Positions 44,484 to 55,975 of a DNA stretch of 64,000 bases are shown one piece after another. The notes beneath the pieces are model-generated. The model saw only the letters and a program-made list of their open reading frames with translations. It had not been told where the DNA came from and did no database searches. Numbering within the stretch: position 1 is the stretch's first letter; each line of letters starts with the position of its first letter. Position numbers and translations under genes: made by a program. This DNA is from Bemisia tabaci (lineage: Eukaryota > Arthropoda > Insecta > Hemiptera > Aleyrodidae): the NCBI RefSeq assembly GCF_918797505.1, contig NC_092794.1, positions 79,335,345 to 79,399,344 on the forward strand, in the 5' to 3' direction.

Positions 44484-44839
44484 TTTGTTTTCAACAATGG
44501 TCAATCTGGTCCACAATGATTCTGACTTTTGTTTTCAACCCGGGAGTTTATCTGTCTGGTTTGAAGTGACTTTTGATGCTACTCTGATACTCACATGAGT
44601 TGATGGTGAAATTTTTCTCCATGAATATTCGGATGATGTTCAACAATAAAGAATTATCATTTTGGGCTCCCTACCACACAGACACCTATCCTATCTGCCC
44701 AGAGAAACTAAAAGCTCATACATTGTTTCTAAAATGAGTCAAAAATAGTAGTTTCTCATTGCCCCATTGACAGATAATACCTTGAGTTGCTTAAAATCTT
44801 CTGCATCTAGTGGTTCCTTGTGCCAAGCTAGGGAAAAAT

Positions 44840-45130
44840 GCTGTACGAACATTCAAAAGTAAACAGATTTCTTGTGATAAGGTACTTGTTTATAAGAAAA
44901 GTTAAGGATAGCTTTCTTTGCAATTTTTTAAAATTTTGGATTCAATTGCCAACAAAATCCTTAGATATACTGGAAGATTCAATATATTCCCAAATTTCCC
45001 TGAAAACTCATACTTTGTCAAAAGAAATTAGGCAACATCAGGAGACTCATTTAGCGTTCTCCCAGAAGCACAATGGGTCAGTTAAGTCATTTTTATTATT
45101 GTGTCATTCAAAAGTAGTAAGTGACGGGAG
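44840..45130. repeat. Dispersed repeat shared with 60850-61090
   Basis: Shares GAACATTCAAAAGT, a TTCAATATATTC-like word, ACTCATACTTTGTCAAA-like and GAGACTCAT words with 60850-61090 in the same orientation, but is considerably diverged. Boundaries are uncertain. Confidence 0.45.
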
Positions 45131-45204
45131 CTTACAGTTTTTTTCCTAAATTTTTTTGATGACTGCAAACGGGAGAAAAGTTTATTCGAAAGAGCCAAAA
45201 ATTA

Positions 45205-45615
45205 GGGTGGCCTAAAACGGCGTTTGAACTGCGCGCTCGTAGGTCTCGAATGTACACGTCACGATCAATATGGCGGCGGAATGCGTAGTAGAAGAATACA
45301 CGGCGGCGTCGCGTTGGCGATATGTATTCGTTGGTCAATTGGAGGTTATGTAGGTTACTTTGTTTGAGATTCATATCCATTGTTCTTAATTCTCTAAGCT
45401 TTTCAATCAGAATGCGATACAGATGTATGTAGGATATGAAACATTCACACAGAACTTACTTAACCTCAAACGAGAAATCGTGATGTCAATATCGGCAGCG
45501 TGGCGGTAGAAAGCAGGTCGGCTTCGGCGCCGCCATCTTCCCGTCTATGACGCGTATACATTCGAAGATTTATGGCGGTCAGTTCAAACACGTTTTCGAG
45601 GACCCCTAAAAAGGA
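45205..45615. mobile_element. Inverted-repeat element, about 410 bp
   Basis: The left arm has TTAGGGTGGCCTAAAACGGC then GTTTGAAC and TCGAATGTACACGTCA. The right arm has the inverse, with TGACGCGTATACATTCGA and GTTCAAACACGTTTTCGAGG. Similar words in the same order on both arms make this a MITE-like foldback. Exact ends and target duplication were not fixed. The interior contains CpG-rich ATGGCGGC segments. Confidence 0.5.
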
Positions 45616-45875
45616 AGCGTTATATCTCCGCGGAGACAATTCTTTGTGAAATTTTAACATGCGCATCGTTCTTCTCATACCAAAAACTGAAAGATCTGAC
45701 TATTTGCAGGCAAATCCCTCCCCAGCTTAACTGACTCATTGTATTGCAAAGTTATATTACTGTCCATATCTCCAAAGAAAACTTACAACATGTATGCACT
45801 CTTCAAGCTGTGTGACAATAACTGAAATAGTAAGAATAACATGAAGTATGACAAGAGCAACATTTTTGTGCAAAC

Positions 45876-46163
45876 CTTATCTTCAAGTGACATTGCTTTC
45901 CCAAGCTCCTTTTCGGTGAATTCAAAGTAAGCAACAGTGCCATCAAGAGAGCAAGCCATCAGACTCAGACCTGATGAAGACCAGGTAATGTCGAGAACTG
46001 GAGCAGCAAAGAGATCTTGAATCACGACTAGTGGTCTTTTCAGGGAAGTAAGCCAAACAGACACTGACTTATCTCGAGATCCTACTGCACATGCACATGC
46101 ATATGCCTGTTGTGATTTCTTGCTACTTTCCACTAGTTTTTTGACCATGACGCTGCTAAATCT
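45876..46163 (-). CDS. HIRA: HIRA exon, WD40 repeats 6-7
   Basis: Encodes 96 residues including ACAVGSRDKSVSVWLTSLKR and PLVVIQDLFAAPVLDITWSS, then CSLDGTVAYFEFTEKELG. It matches the human run CAVGSKDRSLSVWLTCLKRP and CSMDGSVAFLDFSQDELG at the end of the propeller. The acceptor is CACTTAG before 46163 and the donor is GTTTGC after 45876; both borders are in phase 0. It begins RFSSVMVKK, equivalent to the family's KFNPKIFKKK. One of the strongest HIRA matches in the window. Confidence 0.95.
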
Positions 46164-46924
46164 CTAAGTGTGATAAAGAAAAATTAAAAAATGTAAGGGA
46201 CTGAACAAAACATTAGCTTTGACATGGTATTACAGACCACCTGTGCCCACTGCCCACCTTCCTCCTCACAGTCAGGTAATTTTTAATCTGACAAAGTTGG
46301 AAACTGCGAAAATGAATGGGACATTGATGTCTAAGAATTCAAACTTCATCATCCGAGGGCTCTCCTGGCTCCCTTTGAGACCAAAAAAGTGGATCCAGAC
46401 TTTGAAAATGGGAGTTCCCATCAAAACTTCAGAATGATTTAAAATCAGAAGTACAGAAAATTTCTGTTTTTACTGGTAACTACTACAGGATCCAAAACTT
46501 CAGTTCGGGTGGAGTAAGTGGATTAATTTTGAACTCTTTCAGTTGATCTTTTGACATTTTTAGTATATCTAACGTTTTTTCATGGAAGGAACATATCACG
46601 AAAATAATAAGAAAAGGAAGTCATTCTCAAATGTCAAAATGGCAATTGGACGCATGATGAATCTTTTCTATTTCAACCTATTCTTGTTTTTGACATTTCC
46701 TAACGAATGCGAACTAATTAAGGAAGTTATGGCTGCAGCTGTCTGAAGTTCTTATTTTTAGTGCCACCAAAATGTGCTATGTTTGAAGGTTATAAGACAG
46801 AGGCCCGGGGAACAAAGTTTCATCTTTTAAAAAACTACAGGAAGAGGGAAAATGTTAAAACACCATAATCAATTTACAGGGTTTTTGGTTTCACTTACAA
46901 TAAATGTTAATTTTGAACTCTTAC
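46164..46924. other. HIRA intron, no feature resolved
   Basis: A 761-bp intron. A 72-codon plus-strand frame at 46219-46437 shows no family resemblance. No transposon boundary was recognised. Confidence 0.5.
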
Positions 46925-47092
46925 CACACAAGTGACAGCCTTGCGATGACCAACGTAGTCCATATCACTTTTCCATCCATCTCTTTCAATGATCTGTGCT
47001 GTTGGACCGCCATTATTCATAGCATGTGCGGAGACTAAATACTGGCCATCAGGTGACCAACTGGGTCTCAGGCAAAGAGTTGTGCCGGAACA
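46925..47092 (-). CDS. HIRA: HIRA exon, WD40 repeats 4-5
   Basis: Encodes 56 residues: CSGTTLCLRPSWSPDGQYLV then SAHAMNNGGPTAQIIERDGW and KSDMDYVGHRKAVTCV. This is nearly the human HIRA text in the same place (SWSPDGHYLVSAHAMNN, IEREGWKTNMDFVGHRKAV). The acceptor is TATAG before 47092 and the donor is GTAAGA after 46925; both junctions are in phase 0. The short polypyrimidine tract is weak, but the frame and the adjoining exon residues leave little room for another acceptor. Confidence 0.95.
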
Positions 47093-47968
47093 CTATACAC
47101 AACAACGAACTTTGTCATTAAAATTGGGAGGGACCATTTATGCCAAACAAAATCGTACTGATTCAGGCTGGAATGGCTCGTCAAGAATTGGCTGCAAAAT
47201 GAGCTTGTTTAGAATTTTTTTTTTTATTTCATTCATTTTTGGAAAGTAGAGTGTGCACTGATTTGAAAGGAATTTTCCCAAATTTTTTTGGACAATACTA
47301 AATGATAAACAGGCTCGTTAGTCTCTCAGTGCACTCTGCAGGTGTACACGAAGGTACCTCTTTGAGGTTCAATTATCCCTATGAACTCAAACTTGGTCAA
47401 TCTACAAGCGAAAAACACCATAAAATTAAAGCAGATTTAAAGCTGAAAAATTGGGGGGGGGGGGGAAGGGGGGCTCTCATACCCCACAGATGCAGTCCTA
47501 AAACGTGCCATGCTTTACCTTGAGATTCATATATATTTAAGTACGATAAAAAAAAGTCTGTGTTGAGGAATGGACCCAAGTCAAAACTTTTTCTTTAATG
47601 ACCAAAACAAAATATTATGTAAAAGTTAGCTCGAAACAAAGAGACAAGCATGATGGGCACATTCTGTCTTGTTTGCCAAACTGTTGCTCTGTTAACTGCT
47701 AAGTTGCTCCACCGACTGACTCGAAGATTACTCCAAAAACTTCAAGTAACCTGCAAAATTTTTCGAAGGTTTTTAAAATCAGTCATTGGTCGATGTATTC
47801 AACGAATATGTGTAGCTTTATCTGTCAAAAAAAAAACGACAACAAAAAAGAGTGGTTGCACGGGCCATCACAATCATCCACATCATGTGGGCCATGACAC
47901 GCTTGATAGAAAACTTCGCCATACAAAAGCAGCATTTTAAAATTAAAAAGGATGGTTGGTTTTCAAAC
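47093..47968. other. HIRA intron with dispersed repeat
   Basis: The part 47190-47290 contains words such as GGAAAGTAGAGTGTGCACT and GGAATTTTCCCAAATTTTTT, which resemble the outer arm of the 41805-44483 element. A G run lies at about 47452-47465. No gene is visible. Confidence 0.5.
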
Positions 47969-48129
47969 CTCTTTGAAAGGCTCCTCAATGACAGCTTCTT
48001 GCTGCCAATCAATCGTCCTCCAAATTCTTAAACTTTTATCATCAGATTGAGAAGACAAATACTTGCCCACTGGATCCCAAGTAACTCCTTTCACTAGTCC
48101 AGTGTGACCTTTTAAAATTGTGACCATTT
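47969..48129 (-). CDS. HIRA: HIRA exon, WD40 repeat 4
   Basis: Encodes about 54 residues: MVTILKGHTGLVKGVTWDPV then GKYLSSQSDDKSLRIWRTID and WQQEAVIEEPFKE. It is a close match to human HIRA in the fourth propeller blade (LRGHSGLVKGLTWDPVGKY, SLKVWRTLDW). The acceptor is TGTTCCTCAG before 48129 and the donor is GTTTGA after 47969. It completes a Gln codon begun at 50229 and ends in phase 0. Confidence 0.95.
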
Positions 48130-48564
48130 CTGAGGAACAGACAGAAAAAACAAACGGACACAGCTTAATCAGGAGCAGACTGGCATGCTGTTTATTGTTT
48201 TCCTCTCCGTAACATTGAAACTGCTCTGTGCTTGGTTGTAGATAAAAATCTTGTTTCAAATAATATGATAATCTTTTAACAGCTGAGATTAGTTGTCAGG
48301 AGTTACTAAGACTGAAGAACAGGACCATAGAAGAAATTAAATCATTAATTTCTAGAGACACTTTTATGAGAACTTAAAGGGGGTGCATAAATTATTTTAA
48401 TGAAGGTTGTTTCCAGACTTAAGCAGACCTCACAGAATGGTCAAAGAGCACGATTTTGTACAAGTTGCGGTGATTTTTTGCCATATTTATTCAATAAGCT
48501 AATTATGCAAGCAGAATATTTTACAAGCCAAAAGTAAGTTCACTTTATGGCTGTACGTTGTTTG

Positions 48565-48965
48565 ACCAATATTTTTACATGCTCCAATCACTGCATGTTT
48601 TTTGGCAAAGCACCGGTTGGGTGGCTAGCATCTTGGTTGAGGAGAGTATGGAGTGGAAAAAATCAGTCCTGTCATCAGATTGCCACCAGTTTTACTCTTA
48701 TGGGCATCTTATGGGCTCTTATGGTTATTTGCTTTGCATGAGGTGAACGTAGCTGAACAATCCCGATTTGAAGCTCGTTCACCCTACGGTGCCATGAATT
48801 GCAAAAAGCTTTACTTCAGTGAGAGACTAGTTCCTATCATGCCTCACGCTCTCTACCATAAGTCGCCGAACAAATCTTATCATTGGCCATGTTTTTTTGA
48901 CAAAGCAGTGCTTTGCCAAAAACAACATAGTATACCTGGAAAAGTAGAAATATTGGTCCAAGTAT
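48565..48965. repeat. Weak inverted repeat, about 400 bp
   Basis: GTTTGACCAATATTTTTACA and GGCAAAGCACCGG on the left resemble the inverse of TTTGCCAAAAACAACA and AATATTGGTCCAAG on the right. Overlapping plus-strand frames here (up to 111 codons) have no recognised motif. It may be an old MITE. Confidence 0.4.
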
Positions 48966-48989
48966 TTTGCATCAGTTGGAAAAAATAAA

Positions 48990-50228
48990 TTTCGCGGTAG
49001 AACACTACAGTACCTTTTTTCTGGGGAGAGGGTAGATAATTAACCCTTGCAAACATCTTAAAACATTGAAAAACACGAAATACACACAGTTGAAAGTCTG
49101 AGGCATTAGGGAACGTTCATAAAATGCAAACCACTCTAAAAGCAAGAATTGAGAGCAGGAGTGCAATTAGAGTGCAAGAGAAGAAACTGAAGGAAGGTCA
49201 TTGATACAGTTAATATCAGGACTGAAGGAAGGTCATAGATAGAGACAATGAACAGTAGTGGGAGAGGGAGGGAAGAGGAAGGAAGGTAATAATAAAGAAA
49301 AAGTACTCTCAAGTTGTAGTAGTATGTTGCAGAAGAGTAATGAAGCCTTAGAAAAGCCTCACCTTTTTGTAGAAAGCAGTGAGCAACGAGGATTTACTCA
49401 TCGCACCAGCCTGAATGTCTACTAGTTTTACCAAATGGAGTTTCTGTTTTACTGTGATGACTTCCGATGAAAAATTGTCACCTTGCATCGATATAGAATT
49501 TTCAAAACATCTGCGCGTAGATTTCAGCATTATACAGCTTAGCTCTGGAGTTCCTCATCCCCTTGTAAAGCACACATAGCATAGGCTCAGAACTCCTCTT
49601 CCTCGCCCCGCTCTCCTGCCACTTTTAAAGCGTTTTGTACTTTTGAGTGCCCCGTAATGCTTCCGATTCACTGCAGTATATTTCAAGATTTTTTAGCGTT
49701 AAGATGTTTGGAGGGATTAAAAAGCTACCATTTCCTGAGAAAACGTCTATACGTTTAATCTACAATGAAATTTGTAATTTGCAACCGATTGGAAATTTCC
49801 TGCTAGCATGGTAAATCCGGATGGGAAAGAAAACAGCAATAATCGCTGAAAATTAGATGAAAATTGACTACTTGGACCACTCTGTTGACTCTGAAATAGA
49901 CCTCACACATATTCTATGAAGTTTGAAAAACCTGCTTTTGCCCCTCATAAAAAAAGGAAGACGGTTTCCACAATTTCCACCTTTATCAAACTTAACACTT
50001 AAGGATGTACTTTCCTTGACTCTGACAATTTTTTTTCTCCCCTTAAAAATATTCCAGGACTTTTATTGAGCACAAAATCAATTTTGTGTTTAAAAGTTTT
50101 TAAGGAATTCCAAACTAATAATAATGTAATTGGATGTAAACGGCATCTAAGATACTTTTTGCAGAAAGGGAACAGTAAAAACTTTAATATAAAGTTAATA
50201 AAATAAAGAAAATAGATCAAATCATTAC
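48990..50228. other. HIRA intron, no feature resolved
   Basis: A purine-rich GGAAGGAAGG-like stretch lies near 49180-49290, including a direct repeat of CTGAAGGAAGGTCAT at about 49188 and 49221. Otherwise AT-rich with short frames only. Confidence 0.45.
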
Positions 50229-50408
50229 GTGGTAATTTATCAGCATCCCAAATTATGATTGTGTTATCAACAGAGCATGTGGCTAACCACACATCATGAG
50301 GTGACCAGGCTAAATCTAAGACATCTCCATTATGGCCTCGTAAAGTAGATATGCAGCGCCAAGATTCTGCATTCATCTTCCCACCACTCCCAAAAGCAGG
50401 ATTACTCC
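50229..50408 (-). CDS. HIRA: HIRA exon, WD40 repeat 3
   Basis: Encodes 60 residues: GSNPAFGSGGKMNAESWRCI then STLRGHNGDVLDLAWSPHDV and WLATCSVDNTIIIWDADKLP. It matches the human third blade (FGSSGKLANVEQWRCVSIL, AWSPHDAWLASCSVDNTVVI). The acceptor is CGGTTTCAG before 50408 and the donor is GTAATG after 50229. It enters and leaves in phase 1. The 191-codon unspliced frame around it is only this exon plus intron on both sides. Confidence 0.95.
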
Positions 50409-50618
50409 CTGAAACCGGTATAAAGAAGATGAGAGCTAGGGGAATTAGAAAAGAAATATAACACCCATATGCTGCACTATGGTCTGGGAGTGCCAAATTG
50501 TGGCCATAAATCAGGAAATCATCAGAATATCGTGAAATTTGGTACACCCATGGTTTTTGGGTAGCTGAGTTCAAATATGCCCTTAGTTATACGCAATTCT
50601 GAAATCCAAGATGGCGAC

Positions 50619-50955
50619 CAGAGACGAGAGACCCTCCACTAGTATCTTGGCCATGGTGGAAGCTTTTACTTTCGGGACTTCAGCATTCTACTGTTGACTT
50701 ACCAACATGGTTGATGTTTAACAACGTGTTGGCAGTTCCGTTTCGCAAACAAGCCGAAAATGGCCGAGGTTTTGGAAACTTATTTGACTCATGACGTCAC
50801 CCGAAGCTCATCATCCACCATGTAGGTAGGTCAACAGCCGAAATTAGGATGATGACTGTTGCTCCCTTATAATTGTCCATAAGGAACTGTTGAATCCCCG
50901 AAATTAAAAGCTTCCACCTGTCGCTAAGAGGCTAGTGGAGGGTCTCTTGTCTCTG
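50619..50955. mobile_element. hAT-like MITE, 337 bp
   Basis: The ends read CAGAGACGAGAGACCCTCCA on the left and the inverse of CAGAGACAAGAGACCCTCCA on the right. Arms match for about 60 bp including GGTGGAAGCTTTTA. The flanking octamers ATGGCGAC and ATGACGAC differ at one base, so they look like an aged 8-bp target duplication. CAGAG fits the hAT end pattern. Non-coding. Confidence 0.75.
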
Positions 50956-50989
50956 ATGACGACAGACCCATGGAACCAAAAAAAAAAAC

Positions 50990-51160
50990 TGAGGAAAAAA
51001 CCGGCGCTCCGCTTCGTTCCGCGCCTGTTTTTGGGGGGGCCCGCCCCCAAGCCCCCCAGGACGCGCGCGTTTTTTATTTTGAGTGTCTGGCCTCAGTTGT
51101 TCCGTCTTTTAAGTGACCCGCGCTTCCACCGCGGGAAGAGTGTATTTTCCAAAGACATAA
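50990..51160. repeat. Decayed copy of the GC-hairpin module (see 58268-58357)
   Basis: Contains ACCGGCGCTCCGCTTCG, GGGGGGGCCCGCCCCCAAG and GGACGCGCGCG in the same order as at 58268-58357, then GAGTGTCTGGCC and ACCGCGGGAAGAGTGTATT. The stems are less complete here because of substitutions. It appears to begin a module that continues into the minisatellite at 51960. Confidence 0.7.
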
Positions 51161-51959
51161 AGACGGAGGGCTAAAAGCAAAAAATGAAGCTTCTTTTCAA
51201 CCACCTCTACTATTGGCTAGAGGATTGGCGGCGAAATCGGGACAAGTTTGATATTCAAAAGTAGGGCGGGAACTAAATAAAATTGCGGAAACAAAGTATT
51301 GTAGGTTGATTTTTGCCCAAATTCACTTACCCACTCATAATTCTTTAACTTTAGGTTAGCTTTGGTCCGTCGTCGACCGATTAATTTCATTTGGGAGTAA
51401 CGTTCATCTAGAACTTTAACGGCCTGTTCGAACCTGCAGAACCACCATGAGCAGAAGAAAAACTAACTTTATCTGAGATTACTGCCTGTTACAGAGCAAA
51501 AGTAGGTGTAGTATAGTAGGACGCAGTCCCAACTTTCTTAACATATTCGTTTTAGGCATTTAAAATACGTTTCGAAGAAGAAATGTGGAAAAATCAAGAG
51601 GACAAGTTCAAATCAAATTTCCGTTTGCCGCCATGGATTCCCGCGCTCATTTACACACTCACACAAGCACCCAGCGCCAAACCAGGCTTCACTTCTTCCC
51701 CGTGCTTTAGATACGAGCACTTCGTCTTTATGTCTTTGGTATTTTCCGAAGGGAGGGGCGGGGGCGGAGAGTTATCAATATTTGGAGGTTGGATTTACGT
51801 TTACACTGTTGGAGGCATTGATTATTCGAATAAGGACTTCATGTCGCTAGATGTAATGTCCTCATGATGTCAGATGTCAGATGTCATCCTCATGTAATGT
51901 CTGATATGAAAAAATGTCAACAAACGCTGTGGCAAGCTTGAATGACGATGGATGAATCT
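51160..51959. other. No recognised gene
   Basis: The plus-strand frame at 51583-51867 has a low-complexity Gly-rich end and no family match. Short direct repeats of GATGTCAGATGTCA and CATGTAATGTC occur at about 51870-51905. Confidence 0.4.
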
Positions 51960-52275
51960 CCATAACCCACTGTGCGACAACATTGCCGTCTTGTCCACCA
52001 ATTATCAGTCTGTAACCCACTGTGCGACTATATAGCCATCGTGTCCACCAATTATCAGTTCGCGACCTACTGTACGACAACATTGCCGTCTTATTCACCA
52101 ATTTTCAGTTCGTGACCCACTGTGCGACAACATTGCCGTCTTGTCCACCAACTTTCAGTTAGTGATCCACTGTGCGACAACATTGCCGCCTTGTCCACCA
52201 ACTTAGTTCGTGACCCACTGTGCGACAACATTGCCGTCTTGTCCACCAATTTAAAGGTCGTGACCCACTCTGCGG
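51960..52275. repeat. Minisatellite, about seven units of 46-50 bp
   Basis: Each unit carries CCCACTGTGCGACAACATTG followed by CCGTCTTGTCCACCAA. Seven imperfect units start at about 51967, 52017, 52067, 52116, 52166, 52212 and 52261. The last unit (ACTCTGCGG) leads into the same GCCGCACACCCC-like flank found at the end of the related array at 58590-58745. Confidence 0.85.
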
Positions 52276-52309
52276 CTTCCCTCCTCTTTTGCCGCACACC
52301 CCCCGCCTA

Positions 52310-52620
52310 AAACTTTCAAAGCTCGCCATTTTTAAACGGCTCGACCGATTTCGCTCAAATTCATTACCAGCCTAGAACTAAGTAAGATCTTCCTTCTGTA
52401 AAAATTTCGGGGGGGGGGGGGAGCTTTTAATTTGCGCGAGTTATTGCGCCCACAAAATTGAACCTCCCCCGCACTTTTCGCCCCCACCATTCATAATGTA
52501 ATACTTCGATCTCCGTTTTTTTTTCGCAGAATGGTAGTCCTGTTCCTCTACTGTACATCGCAAAAAGTTTCACCCGGAAATTTTTTAAAATGAGGGAAAT
52601 ATAACCCAGCAAAAATTGGA
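52310..52620. repeat. Repeat module shared with 58790-59090
   Basis: Both segments start AACTTTCAAAGCTCGCCATTT, continue through TTAAACGGCTCG and TTTTTTTTCGCAGAAT, and end with ATATAACC. They follow the minisatellite in both places, so array and module form one repeat family. A G run is at about 52409-52421. Confidence 0.75.
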
Positions 52621-53510
52621 ATTGTCCAGTCATTCTAGCCAAAAAAAGGGCCTAACCTCGGACAAATTAGCACAAACTTCTCTTATGAAGCGCTCCAAAA
52701 CATGTCTGGAGCCCCCCAAAAAAAGTTTACCATTAGCCCCCCTCGAGAACACAGTCAAAATTGCTTATAACAAAATGGCGGCCGTCTAAAATTACGTATA
52801 AATTGATAGTTGACTTCGTCAGTGTTTCCCCGATTTTGCGTGATTCTAGTGCATCCAATGAAAAAAATCATTCTTGTCATTTTTTTAGAGTATAAAATTC
52901 TGCTTACAAACATATATAAGTTTTTTTTAATTTTGACTTGTTGGTGCCGAGCTACGAAGTCAGACACCGAAAAAAAAGGCTAGAATTTTCTTGAAATTTC
53001 AAGTTTCGTTTGTAACTTTTAAGATACAGCTTTGGCAGAAATTCTTCTCTCAAAACTGTTGGCACCAATGGAAAGAGCGTGAAATTTTCTTTTCAAAACA
53101 CATATTACATCAAAATTTAACTGAAGGTATAAGACCTTTATAGGGCCTTTATGGAATGGTGTCAAATTCGTCGACCGGGGGGGGGGGGGGGGCGGCATAT
53201 CTGATCCGTTCACTGTTTGGACTATCGCAGCTAAAGATTCTAAGAAAAAAACGGCAAAACACCTATTTGTCTGCAGATTTTCATGAAATTTGGTGTATCC
53301 CGGTATGTCGACCTAGGAAATTCGAATTTGACGTTACTTTCAGTCTAAATCAAAATTCAAGATGGCGGAAAAAAGATGGCGGCAATAATTTGTTAGATAC
53401 CTGTTTATCGACTGATTTGCATGAAACTTAGTATAACCTTGTATTTAGCCCTATAAAATTTGAATTTGATGTCGAATTTAACCAGAATTAAAATCAAAGA
53501 TGGTGGGTAA

Positions 53511-53523
53511 GGTTAGGTTAGGT
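53511..53523. repeat. Short TTAGG-type telomere-like filler
   Basis: The sequence GGTTAGGTTAGGT carries two and a half units of the insect telomere repeat. It is absent from the equivalent place in copy A near 18900. With only about 13 bp it may be chance or a repair filler. Confidence 0.4.
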
Positions 53524-55071
53524 GTGCTGGTGGCTATAATTTTTTAAAATTAAAGATGGCGGGTACTATTTAAAAACTACCAATTTATCGGCAGATTTTC
53601 ATGAAACTCGGTGTATCCTAGTATTTTGATCTGGTAAATTCGAATTTGACGTTACTTACAGTCTGAATCAAAATTCAAGATGGTGGAAAAAAGATGGCGG
53701 CCTTAATTTTTAAAATATCTGTTTATCGGCAAATATTCATGACATGGAATACTACCTAGTATTTTGACCAAAGTTTGTCAGTTTCGGTTTAAAAATCTAT
53801 AATATAAGGTAATAAGACTGGGTAAAAAAGTAATTGAGGGGCTCGGAGGACAAGGCACATAAGTGCAGATTTCAAAAAAAATGACACATTAGTGGTTCCA
53901 ACTAATTCTAGGTTTAAAATGAAGTCTGTGAAAAATTCACCGGAAGCATCCAATGCTTAAGCATCAAAATGTGAGTTTGAACTCTCTTCCTGCCATAAGG
54001 CTGTGTATAATTGTTAGCAACTTTAAACATGTTATTCTCGAAATAGCACTTATGCGCCTCGTCCTCCAAGCTGTTTAATGGAGAGTATAAGTGTTAAAAT
54101 GCAATTGTTTTAGTATCGTCAAATATTTAACTGACACAGATTAAGAAATATAAAGCCGAGTAATGAAATAAAATATGTACTAATTTCTTACTCGGTCTAT
54201 TGAAAGCTAAATAATATTAAATAATGTGCGAAATGATGTCGCATATTCGGCTGACAAAATGCCGAGGGCAGTAAAATTTTAATGTTTTTATTATTTTCCT
54301 TCTTATTTACTTAGATTTCACCATTTCACACGAGCCTGCGGTACGTCACGTAAAGCATAGGTGCAAACCCCTCTTTCCTGTTGACAACCCCGCCCCCCAC
54401 TGACATCTGTATTTTCGTTATAATCCTTGTTCAAGCTTACGCTACAGTTGGCCGCCCAAAAGTTCCAAACCTTCAATGGTGTATTGAATTTATCATAATA
54501 ATTGTTATTAGTTTACTATTGATTCCTCCGATGCAAAAAGACCCGCTCCCCGAGCTGCCGCCATTACACAGCCCAATCCCTCACGTAAAGCGCTTCGCGG
54601 CGCGGCGGCTGTGCTCGCATCGTAACTTCCCTCATATGTGCGATGTCCCATTCCGCAATGTTTTTAAAAACCCTTGAATGTGCAGATTTCGCCAAGCTCT
54701 GTCCTATTCGTATACTTTCATGTGAGTGTATGCATGAATACGATGAAAATTGTCTTCACTTTGTATGCGTGAAGTATCCGTTAGTTCCATACTGGCGGTC
54801 ATATATCCATTTGCGCTCTTTGTAGAAAGCAGGGAGGAAGGGGTGGGTCAGTTTCCCCTCCTATTATTTATTTTATATTACGTTAATTCATTTTTGCTCT
54901 CCAGAAATGATTTAAATAACTTCTCACCATTGATGGAATATTTGCCGTATTGATATGACCTTTTCAGGGATGGTGTTTTGCATAGAAACTCAACTTTCTG
55001 TAAATATTGCCATTTTTTACAATTTTAAATAATGCCGTGTCAAACCCAAAAATTATGGAAATTTTTGGAAC

Positions 55072-55262
55072 AAGGTACCCTCTCTTATTGAAAATTTTAT
55101 GTATTTTTACGTGGTCACAGTGGTTTTTTGATCAAACACTTTTAAAATGCTTAAAAATTAGGAAAATGGTACCCTCTCTTATTGTAAATTTTATGTGCTT
55201 TTACGTGGTCACAGTGGTTTTTTGATCAAACACTTTTAAAATGCTTAAAAATTAGGAAAATG
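55072..55262. repeat. Tandem duplication of about 95 bp in copy B
   Basis: The block with GGTACCCTCTCTTATTG, TTTTACGTGGTCACAGTGG and TTTTTTGATCAAACACTTTT appears twice in a row with one or two changes. Copy A near 17580-17670 has a single copy. Confidence 0.8.
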
Positions 55263-55975
55263 GAGCCAAAAACGGTCTTTGTTTAGAAAAATGTCATTTT
55301 TGATCCCAGAAAAATTATCCTACCGGCAAATATAATTACTTAAAAGGATGTTGAACACACCATTCTAGACCAAAATTTAACGTACTTTTTAGTTACATCA
55401 TTTATTTTAACTTTAAAGCTCATTTTAAAGCGGTAAAATCTCAAAATTAACTAAAAAATTACATTTCATCATTTTTTTAAAACTTTTTTTAAACCAAAAT
55501 TCAGTGCTAAGACCCCTCAAAAAGGTTTTACGGCAACTATGGCAACTTACGGCAACTGTTTAATTGCCCTGTGTTATAGGAAATTTTATGAACTTTTCAT
55601 TATGCACCTTGTTTTCTTTTTCAAACTCCTTTTAACATGTGAAGAATAAGAAAAACAGCGGGAAAATTTTTTTCGGGCAAATTGCACTTTTTTTCAACAT
55701 TGCCTCTGCATTTTCACGAGAGACGCCAAAAATACAAATAAAGGTACGTTTCTTACATAAAATTTTATCAGCTTTTCGCTGATTACCATGGTTTGATGAA
55801 TAAAATTGTTTGCAGCCATGAAAAACCTCAAAAACCTGAGACAAAGCCTTGTTATTGAATAATTTGTAAATTGTTACTGTCTCAAAAATTGGCTTCTAAG
55901 TACACTTAAATACCTTCAAAAATTTATTCATTGACATTTATTTCACTTTCATGTGCTATTACATTGGTACCATTG

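Larger units (their letters stand above)
52624..55975 (+). repeat. Copy B of the large inverted duplication (partner 16868-21833)
   Basis: Begins TCCAGTCATTCTAGCC exactly like the end of the element at 14875-21833. It matches copy A in inverted orientation through to TGCTATTACATTGGTACCAT at about 55970. It lacks the foldback at 19401-21290. The 98-codon frame at 54381-54677 is the equivalent of the frame at 18108-18350 but shows no conserved start, domain or splice context. Confidence 0.8.

Noticed and set aside
48653..48988. 111-codon plus-strand gene
   Set aside because: Overlaps a weak inverted repeat and shows no recognised domain.
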